Notes: generated by a model not told the origin, from the sequence alone. A DNA stretch of 64,000 nucleotides from Flavobacteriales bacterium UBA2306 (GCA_002345565.1 DDVS01000004.1:62001-126000); one strand, 5' to 3'; shown: positions 51,350-61,545, counted from the stretch's first letter. Numbers and translations: made by a program.

Positions 51350-54199
51350 TTATTTAAGTTTTTTCTTTACGGCTACTTCTTCATAAACTTCGAGAATATC
51401 TCCCACTTCTATATCATTGTAACCTTTGATATTAAGTCCACATTCATAACCTTTAGTTACTTCTTTTACATCATCTTTGTAACGCTTAAGACTTTCTAGT
51501 TCTCCATCAAATTTTACAATTCCGTCTCTCAGCAATCTGATTTTGGAGTTTCTGGTTACTTTCCCTGTTAGAACCATACAACCTGCAATAGATCCAACTT
51601 TAGAAATTTTGAAAACTTCTCTAATTTCAACATTACCAATAACTTGCTCTTGAATTTCTGGAGAAAGCAATCCTTCCATTGCTTCTTTAACCTCGTCAAT
51701 AGCTTTGTAAATAACAGAATACGTTCTAATTTCCACCTCTTCTTTATCAGCAATATCTTTTGCATTAACACTTGCTCTTACGTTGAAACCAATCACAATA
51801 GCATCTGAAGCAGCAGCTAATAAAATATCACTTTCTGTAATTTGTCCTACACCTTTATGAAGGATATTAACCTGGATCTCTTCTGTGGACAATCTTTGCA
51901 ACTGATCGGACAATGCTTCAACGGAACCATCCACGTCACCTTTAAGGATAATATTCAATTCTTTGAAATCTCCTAGAGCGATACGACGCCCAATCTCATC
52001 CAATGTAAGATGTTTTTTGGTTCTGATGGATTGCTCTCTTTGTAATTGCTCTCTCTTGTTGGCAATAGATTTTGCTTCTTTTTCATCAGAAAATACACGG
52101 AATTTATCACCTGCCGTTGGAGCTCCGTCCAGACCAAGAATCGTAACAGGTATAGATGGACCTGCTTTTTCCATTTGTCTGCCACGTTCATCCAGCATTG
52201 CTTTAACTTTTCCATGGTTTTTACCTGCAAGAACATAATCTCCAACAGTCAAAGTTCCGCTTTGTACCAGCATAGTAGCGACATAACCTCTACCCTTGTC
52301 CAGAGCAGCTTCTATAACTACACCGCTAGCTTGTTTATTAGGATTGGCTTTTAACTCTAACAATTCCGCCTGAAGAAGAACTTTTTCTAATAATAAGTCT
52401 ACATTGTTACCAAACTTGGCAGAAATTTCCTGAGACTGTACATTTCCTCCCCATTCTTCTACCAAAATATTCATTGCAGAAAGTTGCTCTCTGATTTTAT
52501 CTGGATTGGCATTAGGTTTATCTACCTTGTTGATTGCGATAATCATTGGAACACCGGCTGCTTGTGCGTGGGCAATTGCTTCTTTAGTTTGTGGCATCAC
52601 ATCATCATCTGCAGCAACCACAATAATGGCTACATCGGTAATTTGTGCACCTCTGGCTCTCATCGCCGTAAACGCTTCGTGACCAGGTGTATCTAGGAAT
52701 GTTATTCTTTGGCCATTTTCCAATTTTACATTGTAGGCACCAATATGCTGTGTGATTCCACCGGATTCACCCGCGATAACATTGGTTTTTCTTACATAAT
52801 CCAGCAAAGATGTTTTACCGTGATCCACGTGTCCCATTACGGTCACAATTGGCGCTCTCGGCAGCAAATCCTCTACTGCATCTGGTTCTTCTTCTGTAGC
52901 TGCTTCTTCTATGTCAGCATCGGAGAACTCTATTTTATAACCAAATTCATCTGCAACTAGAGTTAATGTATCGGCCTCCAGACGTTGATTCATGGTTACC
53001 ATCACACCTAGTGAGAAACAAGCCGAAATTACTTCTGTTGCACTAACATTCATTAAAGAAGCCAGCTCACTTACGGTGATAAATTCTGTAACTTTTAATG
53101 TTCTGTCTTGCGCATCAAGTTCTTGCTGAAGTTCATCTTGTTCTCTTCTCCAAGTTCTCTTTTCTTTTCTGTATTTAGAGCCTTTAGATTTCCCTCCTTT
53201 GCTGGTAAGTTTTTCTAAAGTTTCTTTAATTTGGTTTTTAACTTGTTCATCGGTAAGTTCAACAGGCATTACACGCTGGCCTCTGTTATTATTTCCGCCA
53301 CGGTTGTTATTATTGCCGCGGTTGTTATTATTACCGCCTCTGTTACCACCTTGGTTATTTCCGCCCTGACCTTGTGGACGGTTGTAATTGTTTCCTCCGC
53401 GGTTACCTCCGTTTTGGTTATTACCACCTTGCTGATTATTGTTTTGACCAGCATTATTTTGACCTGGAGTATCTTTTGTAATACGCTTTCTTTTTTTCTT
53501 AGCAGCATTATTAGAATTTCCGGATGGTTTTGGCTTGTTAAATTGAGAAAGGTCAACGGTTTGCTTCAGGATTTTTGGTCCGTCTAATTTTTGATAAACT
53601 GTTTCAATTTTCTGAGGCTCGTTGGATTGCGGAGTAGCAGGTGTTTCTTTAGCTGGAGTAGGTTCTACTTTAACTTCTGCTTTTTTCTCTTCTACAACTG
53701 GAGTTTTCTCAACTTCTTTTTCCTTTGCAGGATTTTTCTGTTTACCGGTTTCAAGTTTAGACAAATCAATTTTGTCTAGCACTTTAAACTCTTGTTTTTC
53801 CTCTTTTTTAATAACCTCTGGTTTTTCCACTTTAGGTTCCTCTTTTACAACAGGTGCTGGGCTAGGAGTTTCTTCAACTTGTTTTTGAGGATTAAGGTCA
53901 ATTTTACCAAGAACTTTAGGTTCTGGGCTTAGATTTGCTTTGGCTCTTATTACCTCAGGAGCTTTTTCCTCAATTGCTAATTTTTCATCAGGAACTTTGG
54001 AAATTACTACCTCATGAGAAGCTTTTCTTTGTTCGCCATCTTTTCGGAACTCAGCTTCTAATGCAGAAAATGCCTGGTCTTCTAATAGAGCGTTAGGATT
54101 ACTATCCACTTCTATACCTTTGCCTTGGAGGTATTCCACAGCTCTAGGAATAGAAATGTTAAGTTCTTTAACGGCTTTATTTAATCTTATTTTTGGCAT
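51350..54199 (-). CDS. infB: Translation initiation factor IF-2
   Basis: This 949-residue GTPase brings initiator tRNA to the small ribosomal subunit. The N-terminal half has K/E/P-rich low complexity (about 65-240), an N/G/R/Q-rich tract (about 245-310, with repeats of NNNNRGGNN) and the IF2_N domain. The G-domain motifs follow: G1 GHVDHGKTS (about 455), DTPGHEAF, NKVDKPNA, then domains II to IV ending in LEVYEEVAVKKKL. It is the last gene of the rimP-nusA-infB unit. Confidence 0.98.
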   Translation of the reverse strand: MPKIRLNKAVKELNISIPRAVEYLQGKGIEVDSNPNALLEDQAFSALEAEFRKDGEQRKASHEVVISKVPDEKLAIEEKAPEVIRAKANLSPEPKVLGKIDLNPQKQVEETPSPAPVVKEEPKVEKPEVIKKEEKQEFKVLDKIDLSKLETGKQKNPAKEKEVEKTPVVEEKKAEVKVEPTPAKETPATPQSNEPQKIETVYQKLDGPKILKQTVDLSQFNKPKPSGNSNNAAKKKRKRITKDTPGQNNAGQNNNQQGGNNQNGGNRGGNNYNRPQGQGGNNQGGNRGGNNNNRGNNNNRGGNNNRGQRVMPVELTDEQVKNQIKETLEKLTSKGGKSKGSKYRKEKRTWRREQDELQQELDAQDRTLKVTEFITVSELASLMNVSATEVISACFSLGVMVTMNQRLEADTLTLVADEFGYKIEFSDADIEEAATEEEPDAVEDLLPRAPIVTVMGHVDHGKTSLLDYVRKTNVIAGESGGITQHIGAYNVKLENGQRITFLDTPGHEAFTAMRARGAQITDVAIIVVAADDDVMPQTKEAIAHAQAAGVPMIIAINKVDKPNANPDKIREQLSAMNILVEEWGGNVQSQEISAKFGNNVDLLLEKVLLQAELLELKANPNKQASGVVIEAALDKGRGYVATMLVQSGTLTVGDYVLAGKNHGKVKAMLDERGRQMEKAGPSIPVTILGLDGAPTAGDKFRVFSDEKEAKSIANKREQLQREQSIRTKKHLTLDEIGRRIALGDFKELNIILKGDVDGSVEALSDQLQRLSTEEIQVNILHKGVGQITESDILLAAASDAIVIGFNVRASVNAKDIADKEEVEIRTYSVIYKAIDEVKEAMEGLLSPEIQEQVIGNVEIREVFKISKVGSIAGCMVLTGKVTRNSKIRLLRDGIVKFDGELESLKRYKDDVKEVTKGYECGLNIKGYNDIEVGDILEVYEEVAVKKKLK

Positions 54200-54293
54200 A
54201 AATATTAATTTGCTTTTGGCTTTAGCGTTTTAAGCTTACAGCTTTATTTTTTCTTTTTATTAAGTATATTTTCGGCGGATAATGGTTCATCAA

Positions 54294-55529
54294 TTATCCT
54301 TCCAATTCTTCTCTTAGAATATTTTTAACCTCTTCAATGGTTTCTTCTTCTAAGTCTACAATGTTTAATAATGCTTCTGTGTCTTTATCCAGAACACTTC
54401 TCGCAGTATTTAATCCCACTTTCTTGAATTCTTCAATAATCCAAGCTTCAATCTCATCATTGAATTCTACTAATTCAACATCATCATCTTCTGATGTTTC
54501 TCTGTAAACATCAATCTCATAACCAGATAACCAAGAAGCCAGCTTGATATTCTGTCCTTGTTTACCAATTACTTTAGAAATTTCATCTATTGGTGTATAT
54601 ACCAAGGCGTAGTTAGTTTCCTGGTTTACTTCGATTTTATTAATCGTAATATTTCCTAATGCTCTTTTTACAAGAATCTCAGGATTTTTAGACCATTGGA
54701 TAACATCAATATTTTCATTTCGCAACTCTCTTACTACTCCGTGGATTCTAGAACCTTTAACGCCCACACAAGCGCCCACAGGATCTATTCTGTCATCATA
54801 AGCATCAACAGCAATCTTCGCCTTCTCACCCGGAATTCTAACTACTTTTTTAAGAATGATAGTTCCATCCTGGATTTCCGGAATTTCCAGTTCCAACAAT
54901 TCTTCTAAGAATTTTGGTGCGGTTCTGGAAACAATGATTTGCGGTTTTGAACCACGAAAATCCACACTTTCCACGATACTCCTTACACTGTCTCCTTTTT
55001 TGAAAAAATCAGAAGGAATTTGGTTTTCTTTTGGAAGGATGAATTCATTACCTTCATCATCTAACAAAATTACATGTTTATGACGGATATGGTGAACTTC
55101 CCCAATAACCAGTTCCCCAATTTTATCGCGGAATTGATCATAAAGCGATGCATTAAAATGTTCTTGGATTTTAGTTGCTAAAATCTGCTTCAGTGTCAGG
55201 ATATTCCTTCTTCCTAGTTTTGAAACCGGAATTTCCTGCGTATATTCTTCACCCACTTCAAACGTAGGATCAATTTTTCTTACTTCAGAAATTTCAATTT
55301 CAAGGTCATCATCTTCAGACATTTCATCTTCCACAATGATTTTATTTAAGAAAATCTGGAAATCTCCTTTATCAGGATTTACAATGACGTCAAAATGATC
55401 ATCAGAATCATATCTTTTTCTTAGAAGCGTCTTAAGTGAATCTTCTATGATTGCCATCAAATCGATCTTGCTGATATTCTTTATCTCTTTAAAATCACCA
55501 AAGGCTTCTATTAAAGCTAAATTGTCCAT
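54294..55529 (-). CDS. nusA: Transcription termination/antitermination factor NusA
   Basis: This 411-residue protein binds RNA polymerase and nascent RNA and modulates pausing. The N-terminal NusA domain (about 1-130), the S1 domain (about 135-200, with IRHKHVILLDDEGNEFILPKENQIPSDFF) and two KH domains (with DPVGACVGVKGSRIHGVVRELRNE and IGKQGQNIKLASWLSGYEIDV) are present. The acidic C-terminal repeats of the E. coli protein are absent, which is common outside gamma-proteobacteria. It is preceded by rimP with a 61-bp gap. Confidence 0.97.
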   Translation of the reverse strand: MDNLALIEAFGDFKEIKNISKIDLMAIIEDSLKTLLRKRYDSDDHFDVIVNPDKGDFQIFLNKIIVEDEMSEDDDLEIEISEVRKIDPTFEVGEEYTQEIPVSKLGRRNILTLKQILATKIQEHFNASLYDQFRDKIGELVIGEVHHIRHKHVILLDDEGNEFILPKENQIPSDFFKKGDSVRSIVESVDFRGSKPQIIVSRTAPKFLEELLELEIPEIQDGTIILKKVVRIPGEKAKIAVDAYDDRIDPVGACVGVKGSRIHGVVRELRNENIDVIQWSKNPEILVKRALGNITINKIEVNQETNYALVYTPIDEISKVIGKQGQNIKLASWLSGYEIDVYRETSEDDDVELVEFNDEIEAWIIEEFKKVGLNTARSVLDKDTEALLNIVDLEEETIEEVKNILREELEG

Positions 55530-55590
55530 ATCTTTTTATAATGATTTTGATATTTGAATTGAACTGCATCAATTTCAAACCATCTTTATG

Positions 55591-56058
55591 TTAAAATTTA
55601 ATTACTACTAATGCTTTTTTGATGTCTGAATAAGGAATTTCTCTTTCTTCCACAACATCTTCTTTTCCCTTCCCTACCAGTTTTGGTCTTCTGTATTCTA
55701 ATTTTAAAACAATTTTTTCTTCATCCACACTAAGCAACTCGCCTTCTAAACTAGAATCATCTTTTAATGACAACTCTATCTCTCTACCTATATTTTTCTT
55801 AAATTGTCTCGGAGACTCCAAAGGTTCGCTTAACCCAGCAGACATTACCTGTAGTCCAAAATCATGAACTTCCCGATCCAGATTAAACTCTACAGCCCTG
55901 CTTGCATCCAGACAATCCTGAAGCGAAACACCATGATCGCCATCAAGAATCACTGTAATATCAGAAGCAGGAGAGATTTTAAGATCCACTAGAAACAAGT
56001 CTTCTCTGGTCTCTAGAAATTCATTTACCAAACGGCTAACTTCTGTTTTAAAATCCAT
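55591..56058 (-). CDS. rimP: Ribosome maturation factor RimP
   Basis: This 155-residue protein assists 30S ribosomal subunit assembly. It has the N-terminal alpha/beta domain with VDLKISPASDITVILDGDHGVSLQDCLDASRAVEFNLDREVHDFGLQVMSAGLSEPL and the C-terminal SH3-like domain with EGELLSVDEEKIVLKLEYRR. It is the first gene of the rimP-nusA-infB operon, as is usual. Confidence 0.93.
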   Translation of the reverse strand: MDFKTEVSRLVNEFLETREDLFLVDLKISPASDITVILDGDHGVSLQDCLDASRAVEFNLDREVHDFGLQVMSAGLSEPLESPRQFKKNIGREIELSLKDDSSLEGELLSVDEEKIVLKLEYRRPKLVGKGKEDVVEEREIPYSDIKKALVVIKF

Positions 56059-56133
56059 ATTTATACTTCAAATTACATCTACGAAAAAAGGCATTCTTGC
56101 GAAAGCCTTTCCATTTTTCCCGTAAATCTTTTG

Positions 56134-56164
56134 CAAAGATAACAAATTTTTATTTAATACACAA
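56134..56164 (-). promoter_or_regulatory. Predicted promoter of the rimP-nusA-infB operon
   Basis: On the minus strand TTG (56162-56164) is followed after 20 nt by TATCTTTG (56134-56141), matching the Bacteroidetes consensus. The rimP start is about 76 nt downstream. The leader contains a small AAAGGC-GCCTTT hairpin. Confidence 0.6.
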
Positions 56165-56208
56165 GGAACCAATTATTTCTATACCACCTGAAAGAAACAA
56201 ATTTTTCT

Positions 56209-56216
56209 TATTTTTG
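56209..56216 (+). promoter_or_regulatory. Possible -7 element of the ugd/polysaccharide operon
   Basis: TATTTTTG matches the -7 consensus TAnnTTTG and lies 23 nt before the GTG start of ugd. No good -33 TTG was found at the right spacing, so the assignment is weaker than for the other promoters. Confidence 0.4.
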
Positions 56217-56239
56217 CTCCAATTTAAAAATACATTTTT

Positions 56240-57406
56240 GTGAATATTACAATTGTTGGCACCGGTTATGTAGGCCTTTCTAATGCTGTTTTGCTAGCGC
56301 AACATCATAACGTCATTGCTCTGGATATCATTCCAGAAAAAGTGGAAATGCTTAATAATAAGCAATCTTCTATTGATGATGCCGAGATTTCAGAATTTCT
56401 TCAAACTAAAAACCTAAGCTTAAAAGCGACTTTAAACAAAGAAGAAGCTTACAAACATGCTGATTTTATTATTGTAGCCACGCCAACAGATTACGATCCT
56501 TCTACCAATTATTTTAACACCAAAAGTGTAGAAAATGTCATCAAAGAAGTAAAAGAAAGTAATCCAAATGCAGTTGTGATTGTAAAATCCACCGTTCCTG
56601 TTGGTTTTACAGAAAATCTGAAAAAAGAGTTAGATTTTAATAATATTATATTCTCCCCAGAGTTTTTGAGAGAAGGAAAAGCGCTTTATGACAATCTCTA
56701 TCCATCGAGAATCATCATTGGAGAACAAAGCGAACGAGCTACGGTTTTTGCCAATCTTTTGAAAGAAGGCGCTATCAAAAAAGACATCCAAATCCTTTTT
56801 ACCAATGCGACAGAAGCAGAAGCTATCAAGTTATTTTCCAATACTTATCTGGCGATGCGTGTGGCTTATTTTAATGAACTGGACAGTTATGCTCAAATTC
56901 ACGGATTAGATAGCCGTCAAATTATAGAAGGTGTAGGACTGGATCCACGAATTGGTTCTCATTATAACAATCCATCTTTTGGATATGGAGGATATTGCCT
57001 TCCGAAAGACACTAAACAATTGCTTGCTAATTATAATTCGGTTCCTAATAACCTGATCCAAGCGATTGTTGATGCCAACAGAACAAGAAAAGATTTTATC
57101 GCCGATTCTATTTTGGCCAACCAGCCGAAGAAAGTGGGCGTTTATAGATTGATTATGAAATCTGGCTCAGACAATTTCCGAGCTTCTGCAATACAAGGCG
57201 TTATGAAAAGAATCAAAGCCAAAGGTGTGGAAGTCATTGTTTATGAACCTGTTTTGAAAGAAGATTCTTTCTTCGGATCAAAAGTATCCAGAAACTTAGA
57301 AGAATTTAAACAAGAATGTGACATTATTATTTCTAACAGAAGCACATCGGAATTAGAAGATGTAAAAGAAAAAGTATATACCAGAGATTTATTCGGGAAC
57401 GATTAA
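56240..57406 (+). CDS. ugd: UDP-glucose 6-dehydrogenase-like nucleotide-sugar dehydrogenase
   Basis: This 388-residue enzyme oxidises a nucleotide sugar twice, UDP-glucose to UDP-glucuronate being the likely case. It has the NAD-binding GTGYVGL (7-13), the catalytic cysteine C253 in GYGGYCLPKDTKQ, and the conserved FSPEFLREGKALYDNLYPSRIIIG. Its length fits the short Ugd form. The start is GTG at 56240. It opens a colinear polysaccharide cluster, followed by rmlB after 36 bp. UDP-N-acetylmannosamine dehydrogenase is less likely. Confidence 0.9.
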   Translation: MNITIVGTGYVGLSNAVLLAQHHNVIALDIIPEKVEMLNNKQSSIDDAEISEFLQTKNLSLKATLNKEEAYKHADFIIVATPTDYDPSTNYFNTKSVENVIKEVKESNPNAVVIVKSTVPVGFTENLKKELDFNNIIFSPEFLREGKALYDNLYPSRIIIGEQSERATVFANLLKEGAIKKDIQILFTNATEAEAIKLFSNTYLAMRVAYFNELDSYAQIHGLDSRQIIEGVGLDPRIGSHYNNPSFGYGGYCLPKDTKQLLANYNSVPNNLIQAIVDANRTRKDFIADSILANQPKKVGVYRLIMKSGSDNFRASAIQGVMKRIKAKGVEVIVYEPVLKEDSFFGSKVSRNLEEFKQECDIIISNRSTSELEDVKEKVYTRDLFGND

Positions 57407-57442
57407 AAATAAAAACTAAAACATTATACATTAAAAAAGTTT

Positions 57443-58522
57443 ATGAAAAACATTATTATAACAGGAGGAGCCGGTTTTATTGGGTCGCACGTTGTTAGAG
57501 AATTTGTGAAAAATAACCCAGACAAAACCATCATCAATCTTGATGCATTAACGTATGCCGGGAATCTTGAAAATTTAAAAGATATCGAAAACGAACCTAA
57601 TTATGTTTTCGAAAAAGCGGATATTACAAAACCGGAAGAACTCAGAACAGTTTTTGAAAAATACAATCCGGACGCTGTTGTTCACTTAGCAGCTGAATCT
57701 CACGTAGATAGAAGCATCACAGATCCTAATGCATTTATCAACACTAATGTCAACGGAACTGCAAATCTTCTTAATTTATGCATTGAATTCTGGACATTGA
57801 ACCCAGATCACACGCACGGAAGATTTCCTAATGAAAAAAGAACTAATCTTTTTTATCACGTTTCTACCGACGAAGTTTACGGAAGTCTTGGCGAAACAGG
57901 TTTTTTCTTGGAAACAACACCTTACGACCCACAATCGCCATACTCTGCATCCAAGGCAGCTTCTGACCATTTGGTAAGAGCGTATGGAAATACTTATGGG
58001 ATGCCTTTTATTGTTTCTAACTGCTCGAATAACTATGGTCCTAATCATTTCCCAGAGAAACTAATTCCACTTTGTATTTCTAACATTCTTAATGAAAAAC
58101 CATTGCCAATCTATGGAGATGGAAAATATACAAGAGACTGGCTTTTTGTAATCGATCATGCAAAAGCTATTCATCAGATTTTCAATGAGGCAAAAACTGG
58201 AGAAACTTACAATATCGGCGGCTTCAATGAGTGGCAAAACATTGACCTTGTGAAAGAACTTATCAAACAGCTAGATGCGAAACTTGGAAAACCAGAAGGG
58301 CATTCTGAAAAACTGATAACATATGTAAAAGACAGACCTGGTCATGACAAGCGATACGCAATAGATGCTACGAAACTTAATCAAGATTTAGGTTGGAAAC
58401 CGAGCGTAACCTTCGAAGAAGGCCTTGGAAAAACCATCGACTGGTTCCTGGAAAACAAAGAATGGCTAGAGAATGTGACTTCTGGAGACTATCAAAAATA
58501 CTACGACAAACAATATTCATAA
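57443..58522 (+). CDS. rfbB: dTDP-glucose 4,6-dehydratase
   Basis: This 359-residue SDR-type enzyme converts dTDP-glucose to the 4-keto-6-deoxy sugar used for rhamnose and other deoxyhexoses. The nucleotide-binding motif is GGAGFIG (8-14), the catalytic set T142-D143-E144 in VSTDEVYG and Y167-x3-K171 in YSASK. The ESHVDRSI and NNYGPNHFPEKLIPLCI segments fit RmlB. rmlA follows; rmlC and rmlD are not in the window. Confidence 0.97.
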   Translation: MKNIIITGGAGFIGSHVVREFVKNNPDKTIINLDALTYAGNLENLKDIENEPNYVFEKADITKPEELRTVFEKYNPDAVVHLAAESHVDRSITDPNAFINTNVNGTANLLNLCIEFWTLNPDHTHGRFPNEKRTNLFYHVSTDEVYGSLGETGFFLETTPYDPQSPYSASKAASDHLVRAYGNTYGMPFIVSNCSNNYGPNHFPEKLIPLCISNILNEKPLPIYGDGKYTRDWLFVIDHAKAIHQIFNEAKTGETYNIGGFNEWQNIDLVKELIKQLDAKLGKPEGHSEKLITYVKDRPGHDKRYAIDATKLNQDLGWKPSVTFEEGLGKTIDWFLENKEWLENVTSGDYQKYYDKQYS

Positions 58523-58549
58523 AAAAACTATAACCAAAAACCATTTTCA

Positions 58550-59410
58550 ATGAAAGGAATTATTCTCGCCGGAGGATCCGGAACCAGACTTTATCCATTA
58601 ACCATTGCAGTAAGTAAACAACTGATGCCGGTTTATGACAAACCGATGATTTATTATCCGCTTTCTACATTGTTGTTGGCAGGAATAAAAGACATCCTGA
58701 TAATCACAACACCTCACGATCAAGAAGGATTTATTAAACTTTTAGGAGATGGATCCCAGATTGGTTGTAACATTCAATATAAAGTTCAACCTAGCCCAGA
58801 TGGACTGGCGCAAGCTTTTATTCTTGGTGATGAGTTTATTGGGAACGATGCAGCAGCCTTAGTTTTGGGCGATAATATTTTCTACGGTTCGGAAATGGGA
58901 ACTTTATTGAAAAACAAAACCAATCCGGATGGCGGTGTAGTTTTCGCCTATCACGTTTCTGACCCCGAAAGATATGGCGTTGTAGAATTTGATGATGATT
59001 TCAAAGCCTTATCAATCGAGGAAAAACCTTTGCAACCCAAGTCAAATTATGCAGTTCCTGGATTGTATTTCTATGACAATGATGTAGTAGAAATTGCCAA
59101 AAACATCCAACCATCTCCAAGAGGAGAATTGGAAATTACGGATGTCAACAATGTTTATCTACAGAAAGGAAAGCTGGAAGTTGGCGTTCTTGACAGAGGA
59201 ACTGCGTGGCTGGATACAGGAACTTTTGATTCTCTGAATGATGCTTCAGAATTTGTAAAAGTAATCGAGAAGAGACAAGGATTCAAAATTGGATGTATAG
59301 AAGAAATTGCTTTCAGAAATAAGTTTATCTCGGAAGAAAAACTCCTGGAAACCGCAGTAAAATATGGTAAAAGCGGATATGGTGAATATCTGAAAAACCT
59401 CATAAAATAA
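58550..59410 (+). CDS. rfbA: Glucose-1-phosphate thymidylyltransferase
   Basis: This 286-residue enzyme forms dTDP-glucose, the substrate of the preceding RmlB. It starts MKGIILAGGSGTRLYPLTIAVSKQLMPVYDKPMIYYPLS, the classic pyrophosphorylase signature, and has IEEKPLQPKSNYAVPGLYFYDNDVV and the late FKIGCIEEIAFR. The length is normal for RmlA. It lies 27 bp after rmlB and is part of the same operon. Confidence 0.97.
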   Translation: MKGIILAGGSGTRLYPLTIAVSKQLMPVYDKPMIYYPLSTLLLAGIKDILIITTPHDQEGFIKLLGDGSQIGCNIQYKVQPSPDGLAQAFILGDEFIGNDAAALVLGDNIFYGSEMGTLLKNKTNPDGGVVFAYHVSDPERYGVVEFDDDFKALSIEEKPLQPKSNYAVPGLYFYDNDVVEIAKNIQPSPRGELEITDVNNVYLQKGKLEVGVLDRGTAWLDTGTFDSLNDASEFVKVIEKRQGFKIGCIEEIAFRNKFISEEKLLETAVKYGKSGYGEYLKNLIK

Positions 59411-59425
59411 AAATTTAATACACAA

Positions 59426-60277
59426 ATGAGTGATTCTAAAGATCAACAATGGACCGAAACGATAGAATCTAATCATTCCCTTTTTGACCTTAATCTTAAA
59501 GAAGTTTGGCGTTATAGGGATTTGGCTTTTATGTTTGTCAAAAGGGACTTTGTGTCTAGTTTCAAACAAACTATTTTAGGTCCTATCTGGTTTTTTATCA
59601 ATCCTATTTTCACAACTGTTGTCTATCTCGTAGTTTTTGGAAACATCGCAAAACTATCAACAGATGGCGCTCCAAAAATTCTTTTTTATCTTGCAGGAAT
59701 TACATTATGGAACTATTTTTCTAGTTGTCTTTTAGGCACATCTAATGTATTTACTAATAATGCTGGGATATTTGGAAAAGTATATTTTCCTAGATTAGTC
59801 ATGCCTATTTCAATCGCATTATCTAATTTAATGCGATTCGGGGTACAAATGGCTTTATTTTTAGTGATCTTTTTTTATTATTTATTTAAAAATGAAGTCC
59901 ATCCAAACTTGTGGATTCTTGCTACGCCATTTCTTATTGCTCTAATGGCTATTTTCGCTTTAGGAATGGGAATGATCTTTTCATCTTTAACCACTAAATA
60001 TAGAGATTTGCAAATGTTACTTACCTTTGGCATTAGCCTTTATATGTATGCAACACCTATTATCTATCCGGCATCAAGTTTAAAAGGTGTTTTTAAAACA
60101 ATTGCTTGTTACAATCCATTAACTGGCATTTTTGAATGTTTCAAGTATGCTTGGTTAGGAGTTGGAGACTTTAACTCTACTATGTTACTAATAAGCACTT
60201 GCATTATTTTCATTATTTTAGCTATCGGTACTGTCATTTTCAATAAGGTTGAGAAAGGCTTTATGGATACTGTTTAA
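59426..60277 (+). CDS. Polysaccharide ABC export permease (Wzm-like)
   Basis: This 283-residue ABC-2-type permease has a cytoplasmic N-terminus (NLKEVWRYRDLAFMFVKRDFVSSFKQTILGPIWFFINP) followed by about six membrane segments, of which LVVFGNIAKL, ALFLVIFFYYLFKNEV and LLTFGISLYMYATPIIYPAS are visible. The IVKRDFV and GPIWFFINP-like motifs are those of the lipopolysaccharide O-antigen / teichoic-acid exporters. It lies 14 bp before its ATPase partner. Together they should carry the finished polymer across the inner membrane. Confidence 0.92.
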   Translation: MSDSKDQQWTETIESNHSLFDLNLKEVWRYRDLAFMFVKRDFVSSFKQTILGPIWFFINPIFTTVVYLVVFGNIAKLSTDGAPKILFYLAGITLWNYFSSCLLGTSNVFTNNAGIFGKVYFPRLVMPISIALSNLMRFGVQMALFLVIFFYYLFKNEVHPNLWILATPFLIALMAIFALGMGMIFSSLTTKYRDLQMLLTFGISLYMYATPIIYPASSLKGVFKTIACYNPLTGIFECFKYAWLGVGDFNSTMLLISTCIIFIILAIGTVIFNKVEKGFMDTV

Positions 60278-60291
60278 TTAAACTATTCAAA

Positions 60292-61545
60292 ATGGCATTA
60301 GCATTAAAAGCCGAAAATATTTCTAAACAATATCGTTTAGGACAAGTTGGGACAGGTTCTTTATCTCACGACATCAATCGTTTATGGCACAGGATACAAG
60401 GCAAAGAAGATCCTTATCTCAAAATTGGTGATACAAATGACCGAAGTACAAAAGCTAATAGTGATTATGTATGGTCTCTTAGGGATATCAATTTTGAAAT
60501 AAATCAAGGGGACGCTGTTGGTATTATTGGAAGAAATGGTGCAGGAAAATCTACACTTCTAAAACTTCTGAGTAAAGTAACTAAACCTACTACAGGTAAA
60601 ATATATACCAATGGGAGAATTGCTTCCCTCCTAGAAGTAGGAACAGGTTTCCATCCTGAAATGACGGGACGTGAAAATGTGTTTCTCAATGGAGCTATTC
60701 TAGGAATGACAAGAAAAGAAATTACTAGAAAATTCGATGAAATTGTAGCTTTTTCTGGTGTAGAAAGATATATTGATACACCTGTAAAAAGATACTCTTC
60801 TGGGATGTATGTACGTTTGGCATTTGCTGTAGCTGCACATCTAGAATCCGAAATACTTATCGTAGACGAAGTCTTAGCAGTAGGCGATGCTGAATTTCAG
60901 AAAAAATGTTTAGGAAAAATGGGAGATGTTTCTAAAGGTGAGGGAAGAACTGTTTTGTTTGTGAGCCATAATATGGCGGCGGTTAAAAAACTTTGTAATA
61001 ATGGTATTTTCCTAGAAAATGGAAAAATAAAGAGTATAGATAATGTTGATAATATTATCTCCGAATATGTTTCCGTTCAGGATCAAAAAAATCTATCTGT
61101 AGTTATTGGAAATAAAAAAGCACAATTAAAAAACATAGAACTTCTTGATTCTTTCAATGCCGAAAGAAATACATTTTTCATGAATGAGCCTGTTAAATTC
61201 AGGTTTACAGTTAAATTTAATGAAGACTACAACAATCTTGATTTTGGAATTACAATTAAAGACAATTATGATCAAATTGTAGGGCATCTCACCAATATGG
61301 ATGAAGGATTTGTAATCAATGGGAAATCTGGAGAAGAAAAAACCTATATCATTGAAGTAGCAGGCTTTAACTTCACTCCTAACAGTTACAATCTTAATTT
61401 TGGTATTGTAGATGGCTCTGAGTGGCTGTATGTGGTAGAAGACTATACCCGTATTAATATCCTAAAAGACGAATCTTTCCTTAGACCAGGAGATATGCCA
61501 AAGCATGTAATGTCTTTTTATAAATCTAATTGGAAAGAGATATGA
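60292..61545 (+). CDS. Polysaccharide ABC export ATPase with C-terminal glycan-binding domain (Wzt-like)
   Basis: This 417-residue protein has an ATPase domain (Walker A GRNGAGKST about 80-88, signature YSSGMYVRLAFAVA about 167-180, Walker B ILIVDEVLAVGD about 189-200). It continues into a C-terminal beta-sandwich domain (about 265-417) of the Wzt C-terminal type that recognises the non-reducing end of the polymer. Such a domain implies an ABC-dependent O-antigen pathway with a capped or modified chain end. Its last 4 bp overlap the next gene. Confidence 0.92.
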   Translation: MALALKAENISKQYRLGQVGTGSLSHDINRLWHRIQGKEDPYLKIGDTNDRSTKANSDYVWSLRDINFEINQGDAVGIIGRNGAGKSTLLKLLSKVTKPTTGKIYTNGRIASLLEVGTGFHPEMTGRENVFLNGAILGMTRKEITRKFDEIVAFSGVERYIDTPVKRYSSGMYVRLAFAVAAHLESEILIVDEVLAVGDAEFQKKCLGKMGDVSKGEGRTVLFVSHNMAAVKKLCNNGIFLENGKIKSIDNVDNIISEYVSVQDQKNLSVVIGNKKAQLKNIELLDSFNAERNTFFMNEPVKFRFTVKFNEDYNNLDFGITIKDNYDQIVGHLTNMDEGFVINGKSGEEKTYIIEVAGFNFTPNSYNLNFGIVDGSEWLYVVEDYTRINILKDESFLRPGDMPKHVMSFYKSNWKEI

